Of a DNA stretch of 64,000 nucleotides, positions 17,761 through 26,477 are shown in pieces. Below the pieces are notes generated by a model. It was not told the DNA's origin. It worked only from the letters and a program-made list of their open reading frames with translations, and searched no databases. Every line of letters begins with the position of its first letter. Position 1 is the first letter of the stretch. A program made the position numbers and the translations under genes. The stretch comes from Gemmatimonadota bacterium (lineage in GTDB: Bacteria > Gemmatimonadota > Gemmatimonadetes > Gemmatimonadales > Gemmatimonadaceae), in contig JADKAQ010000046.1 in NCBI GenBank assembly GCA_016719105.1, forward strand, positions 824,247 to 888,246, written 5' to 3'.

Positions 17761-18942
17761 CTAACGTGACCGCGCCGGCCGTCGCATCGGTGCCACGGCC
17801 ACCCCCACCCGCGAGTCGGCCGTGCCATAGTACAGGAACCACTGTCCCTTGAACGGGATGAGGGCCTCCACGAAGGTCGTCCCCTCGGCATACTGCCCCG
17901 ACTTCTCGTACGACTCGGTGGGGCGAATGAACGGGACATCGGTGCGCGCCAGCAGCTTGAGCGGGTTGCGCGCGTCAAAGAGCGCCTGCCCTGCGGTGTA
18001 CATGCGTTCGGGGAGCGCGCGATCGCCGTACGCCTGGCTGTTGCCAGCGTTGTAGAGCATCACGATGCCGCGCTCGGTGAGGAGCGGCGGCGGCCCCGCC
18101 TCCACCAACCACGAATCGAAGTAGCCGGGGCGCGGCGACAGCACCTTGAGCGCGCGGCCGTTCGCATCCTCCACCGGCGTCCAGTGCACCAGGTCGTCGG
18201 AGGTGGCGATGAGGACATCGGGGACGTTGAAGTACATCCAGTACTTGCCGTCGACCTTCGTGGCGACGATGCGATCGCCCACCACGCGGCTCAGGATCGC
18301 CCCGGACTTGGTCTCAACCCCCAGGTACTTGCCGCCAGCTGCATCGGCAAAGGCGGGGCCGTGCTTCTCCCAGCGCATCAGGTCGCGCGACGTCGCCACC
18401 GCCAGGCGTGGCACCTGCCGGTTCCACTGCGTGTAGGTGAGCACGTAGCGCCCGCTCTCGTCCTCCACGATGCGCGGATCCTCCACGCCCCCCGGCCACT
18501 CGTTTCCCTTCTGCCCATCGTTCGCCGGAAAGAGGATCGGCGCCGGGTGCCGCGTGAAGTGCACCCCGTCGCGACTCTCGGCGAGCCCGATGCGCGAGGT
18601 GTGCCCACCGATGATCGAGGCCCCGGTCGCGTCTTCGGCGCGATAGAGCACAAAGACCTTCCCGTCGCGCACCACCGCCGCCGGGTTGAACGTCGCGAAC
18701 GCCTCCCACTGCACGAGCGAGTCGTTCATCGGCGAGCGAAAGGTCGCCGCCGCACTCGGCGAGAGAATCGGGTTCACCGCCGACGGCTTGGTGAACGGGC
18801 CGATCATCCACGGCGCGGACTGCGCGCGCACGTCTGCACTCGCGATCGCCGCCAGCAGCAAGGTGGCTGTCAGGGTGCGCGGCACCACACCGTGTGAGGA
18901 GGCCCGGCTGTCGAACGGTGAGCGTGTGGCGTGCGTCGTCAT
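17761..18942 (-). CDS. Secreted GH130-like glycoside phosphorylase/hydrolase (five-bladed propeller)
   Basis: 393 residues with a signal peptide (RTLTATLLLAAIASADVRA). The blades carry repeated patterns: FNPAAVVRDGKVFVLYRAED, SRIGLAESRDGVHF, GVEDPRIV, TSRDLMRWEKHGPAF and WFLYYGTADSRVGVAVA. The GVEDPRI line with its catalytic-position Asp is typical of GH130 (mannoside phosphorylases and hydrolases). Export suggests hydrolysis outside the cytoplasm rather than phosphorolysis. The stop codon TAG lies inside a GTTAGGC heptamer. GH43/GH32 membership is less likely given the EDPR motif. Confidence 0.75.
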   Translation of the reverse strand: MTTHATRSPFDSRASSHGVVPRTLTATLLLAAIASADVRAQSAPWMIGPFTKPSAVNPILSPSAAATFRSPMNDSLVQWEAFATFNPAAVVRDGKVFVLYRAEDATGASIIGGHTSRIGLAESRDGVHFTRHPAPILFPANDGQKGNEWPGGVEDPRIVEDESGRYVLTYTQWNRQVPRLAVATSRDLMRWEKHGPAFADAAGGKYLGVETKSGAILSRVVGDRIVATKVDGKYWMYFNVPDVLIATSDDLVHWTPVEDANGRALKVLSPRPGYFDSWLVEAGPPPLLTERGIVMLYNAGNSQAYGDRALPERMYTAGQALFDARNPLKLLARTDVPFIRPTESYEKSGQYAEGTTFVEALIPFKGQWFLYYGTADSRVGVAVAPMRRPARSR

Positions 18943-19041
18943 CTGCCTGGGGAGAGGGGGCGCGCCAGCATACTATGCATCCGGGACCCGCCGCGGTCGA
19001 TTCCCCAACGCCGCTCGGCTCAACAACGGTGCCCCGCCGGA

Positions 19042-19830
19042 TCATCCCAACTCGAAGGCCGACGCCTGCTGCGCCCGATACCGGCGACTCCACAACAGTG
19101 CCCGCCCATCGCCGAGCACGATGCGATAATCGCCGTGCGACCAAGGTTGTAGTTCGCGGATGGCGTCCATGCGCACGATGTCAGAGCGGTTCACACGCAG
19201 GAAGCGGGTCGCGTCGAGGCGATCGGCGAGCGCGCCGATCGTCCCTCGCACGCGAAATGTGCCCTGGGGGGTGTACAGCACCACGTAGTTGCGCTCGGCG
19301 CGCGCGAGATCGATCGAATCCACCAGCAGCAGCTGTGCCCCACGCTCCCCCTGCACCAGCAACCGCGTGAGCGGTGGCCCCTCGATCCGGACCAGCGAGG
19401 CCATGGCCTCGACCTGCTGCAACGTCGCGGCGCCGAGCGGGGCCGACAGCATCTCACGCGCCCGTTCGACGGCGCTGCGCAGGCGATCGGGTACCACGGG
19501 TTTCAGGAGGTAGTCGAGCGCGCGCACTTCGAACGCCGCGACGGCATGCTCGTCGAACGCCGTGACGAAGATGACGAGCGGCATCTCATCCACGCCGACG
19601 GCCTTGACCACCCCGACACCGTTGAGGCCCGGCATCTGGATGTCGAGGAAGACGACGTCGGGCTCGAGCTCGGCGATACGCGTGACGGCCTCATCCCCAC
19701 TTTCCGCTTCGCCGACGACCTCGAGGTCTTCGATGGTCGCCAGCAGTCGCGTGAGGCGACGGCGCGCTGGGGCCTCGTCATCGACGATGAGTGCACGCAT
19801 CACCGACGGCCGTGTCGGGCGCCCGGTCAT
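19042..19830 (-). CDS. LytTR-family response regulator
   Basis: 262 residues if started at the ATG at 19830, which overlaps the kinase stop by ATGA; an internal ATG at 19800 (MRALIVDDE) is also plausible. The N-terminal receiver domain has the acidic pair in IVDDEAPARRRL, phospho-acceptor Asp in DVVFLDIQMPGLNG, and Lys in YLLKPV. The C-terminal LytTR DNA-binding domain (about 150-262) has the lines ARAERNYVVLYT and RVNRSDIVRMDAI. It is the cognate partner of the coupled LytS-like kinase. The target genes are unknown; the PQQ dehydrogenase just upstream is a candidate. Confidence 0.93.
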   Translation of the reverse strand: MTGRPTRPSVMRALIVDDEAPARRRLTRLLATIEDLEVVGEAESGDEAVTRIAELEPDVVFLDIQMPGLNGVGVVKAVGVDEMPLVIFVTAFDEHAVAAFEVRALDYLLKPVVPDRLRSAVERAREMLSAPLGAATLQQVEAMASLVRIEGPPLTRLLVQGERGAQLLLVDSIDLARAERNYVVLYTPQGTFRVRGTIGALADRLDATRFLRVNRSDIVRMDAIRELQPWSHGDYRIVLGDGRALLWSRRYRAQQASAFELG

Positions 19831-21089
19831 CCGGCCACCGAGCGCGACGACGCGACGCCATGCGCCGCAGGTATCGTGGCATTCAGGGAGGATGCCGACC
19901 GGGTCCGGGCGGCATCGCCACCACACGCCATGGTGCGCACCGGCAGCTGCAACACCACCTCGAACCCGCCGCCTGCCGCGTTGCGCGCCTGCAGCGTACC
20001 GCGCGCTCCGTACAGCAAGTGCAGGCGCCGTGCGGTGGCCGACAACCCCGTTCCGGCCCCGATCGGATCGCGGCCCGGCGCCACGCCGTCGCCGTCGTCC
20101 CAGACGCGCAGTTCGAGCGTTGCCTCCTCCCCCGCGGTGCGCGCATCGCCCGCGAGGATCGTTGCCGTCAGCTGCACTCGCCCGGCCCCGCGCGCGCTGA
20201 GCGCGCCGTGCCGCACCGCATTCTCCATGAGCGGCTGCAGCGACATGGAGGGGACCAGCAGCTCCTCCGTCCCCGGCGCCAGTGTCGCCTGCCACGTGAG
20301 CGCCCCGGGAAAGCGCGCCTGCATCAATCCCATGTACTGCCCCACCAGCGCCACCTCCTCGCGCAGCGGCACCTCCTGCGCGTGCGTGGAGCGCAACGAC
20401 GCCCGCAGCAACTCCGACAGTTGCGTGAGCTGTGCGTCGGCGGCGGCCGGGTCGTCGTACATCGTGGCCGCGATCGTATTGAGCGCGTTGAAGAGGAAAT
20501 GTGGCTGCAGTTGCAAGCGCACCGCGCTCAGTTCGGCTTCGAGCAACGATCGTTCGAGCGCAAAGGCGCGCCGCTCGCGTTCGCGCGCCTCCAGCAGGTA
20601 CTCGGCGGCGGTCATCCCGGCAACGATCGCCACGACCGGGAGGATGTCGTTGACTGCTTCGTTGATCCACACCGCCATCGCGGGGGTGAACGCGTAGCCC
20701 TCCAGGCCAAAGAGCGGCGCAGTCGCCCCGCGCACCGCATACAGCAGCGGGGCATGGAACAGGCTCGCCAACACGAAGCACGCCACCAGCCGTAGCACCC
20801 ACGTCACGCGCCGCGTTCGGGGGAGCGGCCATCGTCGCACGACCACGATGGTGCCGTAGACATACGGCAGCGAGACCACGCTCCCCACGACCTCCTCGAA
20901 CATCACATTGCCGAGCGCCGCGCCGGCCTCCTGCGACCAGAGATCCGAGATCGCGTAGGCGAGGCGCAGCGCGAACATCCCGATCGCGATCGCCCCCGTG
21001 AGCGGCCACACCACCCGAGCCGGGACGTAGCTCAGCTCCGCAGGGTCCGCACGCAACGCCGTCGACTCGTCAGGCATCCCAGTCGCCAT
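19827..21089 (-). CDS. LytS/YehU-type sensor histidine kinase
   Basis: 420 residues. Four hydrophobic segments lie in the first ~170 residues (for example VVWPLTGAIAIGMFALRLAY and LRLVACFVLASLF), then a helical linker of Glu/Arg/Ala. The His_kinase domain (PF06580) has the phospho-acceptor line LQPHFLFNALNTIA. The HATPase domain has the N-box PLMENAVRHG and the G-box WDDGDGV...GTGLSATARRL. All catalytic residues look intact. It is membrane-bound and coupled by ATGA to the LytTR regulator. The signal sensed is unknown. Confidence 0.9.
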   Translation of the reverse strand: MATGMPDESTALRADPAELSYVPARVVWPLTGAIAIGMFALRLAYAISDLWSQEAGAALGNVMFEEVVGSVVSLPYVYGTIVVVRRWPLPRTRRVTWVLRLVACFVLASLFHAPLLYAVRGATAPLFGLEGYAFTPAMAVWINEAVNDILPVVAIVAGMTAAEYLLEARERERRAFALERSLLEAELSAVRLQLQPHFLFNALNTIAATMYDDPAAADAQLTQLSELLRASLRSTHAQEVPLREEVALVGQYMGLMQARFPGALTWQATLAPGTEELLVPSMSLQPLMENAVRHGALSARGAGRVQLTATILAGDARTAGEEATLELRVWDDGDGVAPGRDPIGAGTGLSATARRLHLLYGARGTLQARNAAGGGFEVVLQLPVRTMACGGDAARTRSASSLNATIPAAHGVASSRSVAG

Positions 21090-21104
21090 CCCGTGCGTCG
21101 CGCC

Positions 21105-23129
21105 TCATGGAAGGGTGAAGGCGACCACTTGGTCGCCGAGCGTGGTGCCCAGGCTGCCGTGCCCCCCGGCCGCGATGACGATGTACTGCCTGCCGCCAAT
21201 CGTGTAGGTCATCGGCGTCGCCTGCCCTCCTGCGGGGAGTTTGGCACTCCAGAGGTCGCGCCCCGTCTCGATGTCGATCGCGCGCAGCTGTTCGTCCATT
21301 CCCGCCGCGATGAAGATGAGGCCTCCCGCCGTCGCGAGCGAGCCACCGAAGTTGGGTGAACCCCACGTCGAGACTGGCGCCGGGAGCGCCCCCCCTGGCT
21401 TGAGGCCGCCAAGCGGACGCTCCCATTTCACGGTCCCGGTCCGAAGGTCGATCGCGGTCAGCATCCCCCACGGCCCTTTCTGGCATGGTAGCCCGCTCGG
21501 TCCCGCCCACACCGCGCGCTCCATGTGATACGGCGTCCCGATCTGGTTGCCGCTCGTCGAGCCCATGCGTGGGACGAGCTTCACCCACGCAGCCAAGCGC
21601 ATCGTGTTCACGATGAGCAGCTGGCGCTGCGGATCGACCGTCACGCCACCCCAGTTCACCCCACCAGGATACCCGGGAAACGAGAGCGTCCCGGCGAGGC
21701 TCGGCGGGGTGAACATCTCGCCATGCCGAAATGCCTTGAACTGCGCGAGGCAGGCGGCGCGATCAGCGGGGGTCGGCCCCCACACGTCATCCTCGGTGAT
21801 GCGCGTCGGGTTGAGGCGAAGCCCGGGCGTGAGAGGAAAGGGCTGCGTCGGCGAGGTGCGCTCCCCAGGGACGTCGCTCGCCGGCACGGCGCGCTCCTCG
21901 ACGGGAAAGATCGGCGTGCCTGTGGTACGATCGAGGACGTAGAGGAACCCCATCTTGGTCGCGACCACAACGGCCGGGATTCGACGCCCCTCGCGATCGA
22001 TGTCGACGAGCGTGGGTTGCGCCGCCACGTCATAGTCCCACAGGTCGTGGTGCACCACCTGGAAGTGCCAGCGAATGCGCCCGGTTTCTGCCTCGAGCGC
22101 CACCACCGAGTTGGCGTACAGGTTGCTGCCTAACCGTTCCCCGCCATAGAAGTCGGGGCTTGCCGAGCCGGTGGGGACAAAAACGAGCCCGCGCGCCGTG
22201 TCCGCCGAGAGCGGTGCCCAGGCGTTGGCGGCGCCGGTGCGGGTAGCCGCGGCCGGCGTCCACGTGTCGTACCCCGGTTCGCCCGGACGGCGCTGGATGG
22301 GATCGAAGGCCCATCGCAGGACCCCGGTGCGCGCGTCGAAGGCCCGCACCGTCCCGCGTTCGAGGTCCACGCGACGATTGTCGCCGATGGCCGACCCCAC
22401 CACGACCACGTCGCCGATCACCGCCGGGGGTGAGGTCACGCCATACTGCCCGACTTGTACCTCGCCCACCCCCAAATCGAGGCGCACGACGCCGCTGTCG
22501 CCAAACGACGCGCAGCGACCTCCGGACGATGCATCGAGTGCGAAGAGTCGCGCGTCGACGGTCGCCATGAAGACGCGGCGCGCGCAGGCAGCGCTTGCGG
22601 CACCCGCGCCCACCGCCCGGCCATCGGCCCAGTACGACACGCCACGTGAGACGAAGCCTTCATTGCGCTCGATGTTGAGCGCCAGGTGCGGATCGAAGCG
22701 CCAACGCTCACGCCCGGTGGCCGGATCGAGCGCCAGCACCCGGTTGAGCGGAGTGGACAGCAGGAGCGCCCCATCCACCGCCAGCGGCGTTGCCTCGAAC
22801 TTGGTGTCTCCCGTGTGGCAGCGCCCACACCCCGAGGCGCTCCCCTCGTCACCCCGCTTGTGCGAGAGGTCGCCCGTGTGTGCGACCCACGCCGGACGCA
22901 GCGAGGCCACGTTGCCCCGATGCACCTGCGTCAGCGACGAATAGCGCGTTCCCCCGGGGTCGCCCCCGTACGCACGCCACTCATGGCCTGCGCTCGCTGG
23001 CGCCGCAGGGTCGCCTCCGTCGGACGAAGGGGCTGCGCACCCGACGAATACGACGAGTGCGAAGAGCGCAATGCGCGTCGGCTGGGTGACGACGCGACAG
23101 CTGGTGAGAGGCGACGGGATCGAGCGCAT
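21105..23129 (-). CDS. PQQ-dependent dehydrogenase lipoprotein with inserted CxxCH heme motif
   Basis: 674 residues from the ATG at 23129, chosen because GGAGA precedes it. A lipobox (LVVFVGC, Cys31) suggests attachment to a membrane. It is an eight-bladed propeller of the quinoprotein glucose/quinate dehydrogenase type: WRAYGGDPGGTRYS at the start, repeated ALDPATGRERW-type blades, VHHDLWDYDVAAQP and GQATPMTY. An insert between the first blades contains CGRCH (residues 101-105), a c-type heme attachment motif absent from simple membrane glucose dehydrogenases. The substrate is unknown (sugar or cyclic alcohol). Electrons would go through the heme or directly to quinone. Confidence 0.88.
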   Translation of the reverse strand: MRSIPSPLTSCRVVTQPTRIALFALVVFVGCAAPSSDGGDPAAPASAGHEWRAYGGDPGGTRYSSLTQVHRGNVASLRPAWVAHTGDLSHKRGDEGSASGCGRCHTGDTKFEATPLAVDGALLLSTPLNRVLALDPATGRERWRFDPHLALNIERNEGFVSRGVSYWADGRAVGAGAASAACARRVFMATVDARLFALDASSGGRCASFGDSGVVRLDLGVGEVQVGQYGVTSPPAVIGDVVVVGSAIGDNRRVDLERGTVRAFDARTGVLRWAFDPIQRRPGEPGYDTWTPAAATRTGAANAWAPLSADTARGLVFVPTGSASPDFYGGERLGSNLYANSVVALEAETGRIRWHFQVVHHDLWDYDVAAQPTLVDIDREGRRIPAVVVATKMGFLYVLDRTTGTPIFPVEERAVPASDVPGERTSPTQPFPLTPGLRLNPTRITEDDVWGPTPADRAACLAQFKAFRHGEMFTPPSLAGTLSFPGYPGGVNWGGVTVDPQRQLLIVNTMRLAAWVKLVPRMGSTSGNQIGTPYHMERAVWAGPSGLPCQKGPWGMLTAIDLRTGTVKWERPLGGLKPGGALPAPVSTWGSPNFGGSLATAGGLIFIAAGMDEQLRAIDIETGRDLWSAKLPAGGQATPMTYTIGGRQYIVIAAGGHGSLGTTLGDQVVAFTLP

Positions 23130-23232
23130 GTGCGAATCTCCGGAAACGAGACGGACGCACACAAGCTGTCCTGCGCGCTCAGTGCACCGAAGGCGCGCGG
23201 GACGACCGGGACCTTCGGGGGACGAGCGGGAC

Positions 23233-26157
23233 TCAGTCGCGCACGCCCACCGCCATCGTCAGGCACTTCTGCAGCGCGCCCAGTGAGAACGGCTTGGGGA
23301 GGAACTGGAACCCCTCGGGTAGCTCGCTCAGGTCAAACTGCGCTTCGCTGTAGCCACTCACGAGAATGACGGCGATCGATGGGTCGGCCTGCGCCAGTTC
23401 GACCGCCAGGCTCACGCCATCGGTCCCCTGCCCGAGAACGAGATCGGTCACCAGGACCTGCGGGCGCACTGACATGGCCAATGCGCGTGCCTCCTCCACC
23501 CGCCCGGTCTCGTGCACCTCGTGGCCGAGGACGGTGATCATGGCCGACGTCAGGCGACGAACTCCGGGATCGTCCTCGACCAGCAGCACCACAGGGCGAC
23601 GCACGACGGACGGCGTGACCGTGCTCGGGTCCAGTCGAGGAAAGCGCAACGTGACGCGCGTTCCCTCGCCCTGCGTGCTGTCGATCCGCACCTCGCCACC
23701 ACTCTGCGTCACGAAGCCATACACCATGCTGAGTCCCAACCCGGTCGACTCGGCGAGCGAACGCGTGGTGAAGAACGGTTCGATCGCCTGCCGCTTCACC
23801 TGGTCGGTCATCCCCTCGCCGGTGTCGGTCACGACGAGTTCGACCCAGTGGCGCCCGTGGCCGCTGTCCGACGGCGGGAGCGCCGTCGCCTCCACGTTGC
23901 GCGCCACCAGGCGAAACTCGCCGTTGGCCCCCATCGCCGTGCGCGCGTTGGCGGCCAGGCACTCCAGCGACTTGACCAGCATGTCCCGGTCGGCACGACA
24001 GGGCCACAGCGTCTCGGGCAGCGACGCGGTGATGCGAACCGACGGGCCAAGCAGCGTTTGCAGCAGGGGAACTGCGGCGGTGCATTCCCGCGACAGCGAG
24101 AGCGGGAGCGGCTTGAGCATCTGCCGCCCGGCGAAGGTCAGGAGCTGCGCCGCCATGCGGCGCACCTTGTGCGTCGCCTGCACCGCTTCCTGCAGGAGCG
24201 GCGCCGTCTGCATTCCGCCCCCTGCACGCGCGTGCAGCTCGATGCCGCCTAACACACCGGTGAGCGAGTTGTTGACGATGTGCGCCACCCCGCCCGCCAT
24301 CTTGGCAATCGCCTCCAGCCGCAACGCCTCGGCACGGCGCGTGGCGGTGTTGTCGATGGTGGCCGCGCTCAGGTAGGCGTGGCCCGCATCGCGTGATCGC
24401 GCCAGCCGGGAGCGCGCCCAGATCTCCGTGCCGTCGGCTCGTCGCAGGCGATAGTCCACCTCACACTGTTCGCCGGGGGCGAGCGCCCCCACCCGCCGCA
24501 TGAAGCCCTCGCGGTCGTCCTCGACGATCCGTTCGATCCAGGCCAGGGGACGCCCGAGGAAGTGCACGTCACGGTAGCCGGTGAGCGTCTCGGAGGCGCG
24601 ATTGATCGCCGTGATCGTCCACGACGACGTGTCGGCCTCCCAGAGCACCGACCCCACCGCATCGGCGAGCTGCTCGAAGTGATCCGACTGCCGGTCGATG
24701 TCACCACCAATGCGCACGAGGTCCGTGATGTCGTCGAGGATCACCGCCACCGACCCTAACGCCGCCTCTCCGCCCGAGAGCGGCATCGCGGTCACGCGGT
24801 AGCGCCGCGCTCCGAGTTGCCCGAAGCCGGTCACGCACCCGTGCTCACCGGCCCGCACGCGACGCACGAGCCCCGCCACTTCGTCGATGGGAATGACCCG
24901 GTCGACCGGCATCATATAGAGGATCGCCGGGTCGCCCGAGACGACCGACACGAGCGTGCGGTTGGCCGAGATGAGTCGATCCGACGCATCCAGCACCGCG
25001 ACCGCCGAGGCGAGCCCCGCGACCAGTTGGCTGGCGTACCCCTCGCTGCGCAACAGCGAATCGGCGCGCGACTCCATGTACGCGTCGATGATGAACGACA
25101 GGTCGAAGAAGACCGCGCGAATCAACGCCCGCATCGCGGGCGTGGGGTCAGGCACCTCTGTCAGGATGGCACGGAGATACCCATCGAGCTGGCGCGCCAG
25201 TCCCGAGAGGTACCATTGCAGCTGCAATCCGGCCTTCTCGTGAATCACGCCGATGCGCATGCGCGAGGCGGCGTGCGGTCGATCGAAGCTGCCGTCGCAC
25301 AGCTCGTTCCAGTACGCCGCGACCTGGTGCTTGAGGCGATCGACGGTCGGTGGCGGGACGAGGATCCTCGTCGCCATCGACTCGGCATGAAAAGCGTAGA
25401 ACTCCTCGAGGATGCGCGGGGTGTGCCGGACCACCAGCGGCTGCAACGTGCGCAGTATCGCGATGTCGTCGTCGCTGAGACCGATGAAGCGTCGACGCTC
25501 CAGCGTGTTCTCGCTCGTCAGGCGAATGCGGGCGTATCCGGGCGACGACGGGGCGTGCGCGTGGGATGCCGCGGGTGCCGTGGACGGGTGCGCGGCGTGA
25601 TCATGCTCGCCCACCCCCGCCAGGCCGCGCGCCGCGCTCCACTGGGCACTCTCCTCGTTGCGCCCGTACGAATCGAGGGCCAGACTCGCGTCGAAGAAGA
25701 TCTTCTTGATCATCGCGAGCGCCTGCTCCCGTGCGTTCGCCTCGCTGTCCGCCGAGCGAACGATGGGGTCGAGGTGGTCGCAGACGAAGTGCGCGCACGT
25801 TGTCAGGTACGACTGCGGCAGGAGGCGCACGCGGTGGTGCACCACGCCGATCCACAGGCGCCGCAGCACATACGCCCAGTCGACGTCGAGTTCGAACAGC
25901 TCTCGCAAGTAGTGGTGCTGGTGCGCCTTGAGGCGTTCGACCTGCGCCTCGGTCGAGAGGAGTGCTGCCGTCTCGGGGTAGTCCAGCAGTCGGCGGTAGA
26001 GACTCTCGAGGAAGACATCCGCCGTCGCCGCGGCGCCAGGCGCGGCGTCGCGAAGATGGGCCATCGTGGCGGCGTCGAGACCGATGGCGTCGAGGCGCGC
26101 CTGCACGACCTCGGGGGTGATGCCGAGTGCGGCGGCAACGGCGGCGGGGGTTTTCAT
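23233..26157 (-). CDS. Hybrid histidine kinase with two tandem globin (protoglobin) sensor domains
   Basis: 974 residues from the ATG at 26157 (a GTG at 26193 is the alternative). Domain order: globin 1 at about 25-170, a His/Ala-rich linker at 183-201 (GEHDHAAH...SHAHA), globin 2 at about 222-360, PAS at about 370-460, PAS/PAC at about 470-600, HisKA, HATPase and a C-terminal receiver. Both globins keep the proximal-His pattern of globin-coupled sensors: WIGVVHHRVRLLP (H107) and RIGVIHEKAGLQ (H306). The kinase line is AGGVAHIVNNSLTG, with His present but the usual Asp after it replaced by Ile. The HATPase has DTGEGM and ESTGLGLSMVYG. The receiver has VTDLVLGQGTDG with its Asp. There is no membrane segment, so it should be a cytosolic O2/NO/CO or redox sensor. 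Confidence 0.9.
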   Translation of the reverse strand: MKTPAAVAAALGITPEVVQARLDAIGLDAATMAHLRDAAPGAAATADVFLESLYRRLLDYPETAALLSTEAQVERLKAHQHHYLRELFELDVDWAYVLRRLWIGVVHHRVRLLPQSYLTTCAHFVCDHLDPIVRSADSEANAREQALAMIKKIFFDASLALDSYGRNEESAQWSAARGLAGVGEHDHAAHPSTAPAASHAHAPSSPGYARIRLTSENTLERRRFIGLSDDDIAILRTLQPLVVRHTPRILEEFYAFHAESMATRILVPPPTVDRLKHQVAAYWNELCDGSFDRPHAASRMRIGVIHEKAGLQLQWYLSGLARQLDGYLRAILTEVPDPTPAMRALIRAVFFDLSFIIDAYMESRADSLLRSEGYASQLVAGLASAVAVLDASDRLISANRTLVSVVSGDPAILYMMPVDRVIPIDEVAGLVRRVRAGEHGCVTGFGQLGARRYRVTAMPLSGGEAALGSVAVILDDITDLVRIGGDIDRQSDHFEQLADAVGSVLWEADTSSWTITAINRASETLTGYRDVHFLGRPLAWIERIVEDDREGFMRRVGALAPGEQCEVDYRLRRADGTEIWARSRLARSRDAGHAYLSAATIDNTATRRAEALRLEAIAKMAGGVAHIVNNSLTGVLGGIELHARAGGGMQTAPLLQEAVQATHKVRRMAAQLLTFAGRQMLKPLPLSLSRECTAAVPLLQTLLGPSVRITASLPETLWPCRADRDMLVKSLECLAANARTAMGANGEFRLVARNVEATALPPSDSGHGRHWVELVVTDTGEGMTDQVKRQAIEPFFTTRSLAESTGLGLSMVYGFVTQSGGEVRIDSTQGEGTRVTLRFPRLDPSTVTPSVVRRPVVLLVEDDPGVRRLTSAMITVLGHEVHETGRVEEARALAMSVRPQVLVTDLVLGQGTDGVSLAVELAQADPSIAVILVSGYSEAQFDLSELPEGFQFLPKPFSLGALQKCLTMAVGVRD

Positions 26158-26477
26158 GCGGAATCGCGAGGTGGAGTCGCAAACGGGCGCCACTCGCGAA
26201 CGCGTGCCCGCGAGCCCCGGCAGCAGACGAACGATGAACGGCGTTCATATTCTGGCATCGCAGTCTCAGGATTCTTATCGGGGGTCTACCAGTGACTCGT
26301 CAGGCACCTGCGGACTGGACAGGGGCCGCCCGGTGGCCGGAACACGGCTCGCGGCTGTGCTGGCCGACGCGGCACCTCCGTCGTGCCATGGCCCACGCCG
26401 CGTTCGCCCCGTAGGATCTTCCGCGTCACGACCAGCTCGCCGCCGTTCGTCGCCCCCACTCCATCCCCTCTCCGCGC
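26158..26477. other. Intergenic region, 320 bp, no gene seen
   Basis: This lies between the divergent globin kinase gene and the amidohydrolase gene and must carry both promoters. A relatively A/T-rich patch near 26230-26285 (around GGCGTTCATATTCTGGCATC) is the best place for promoter elements, but no boxes can be assigned with confidence. Confidence 0.4.
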
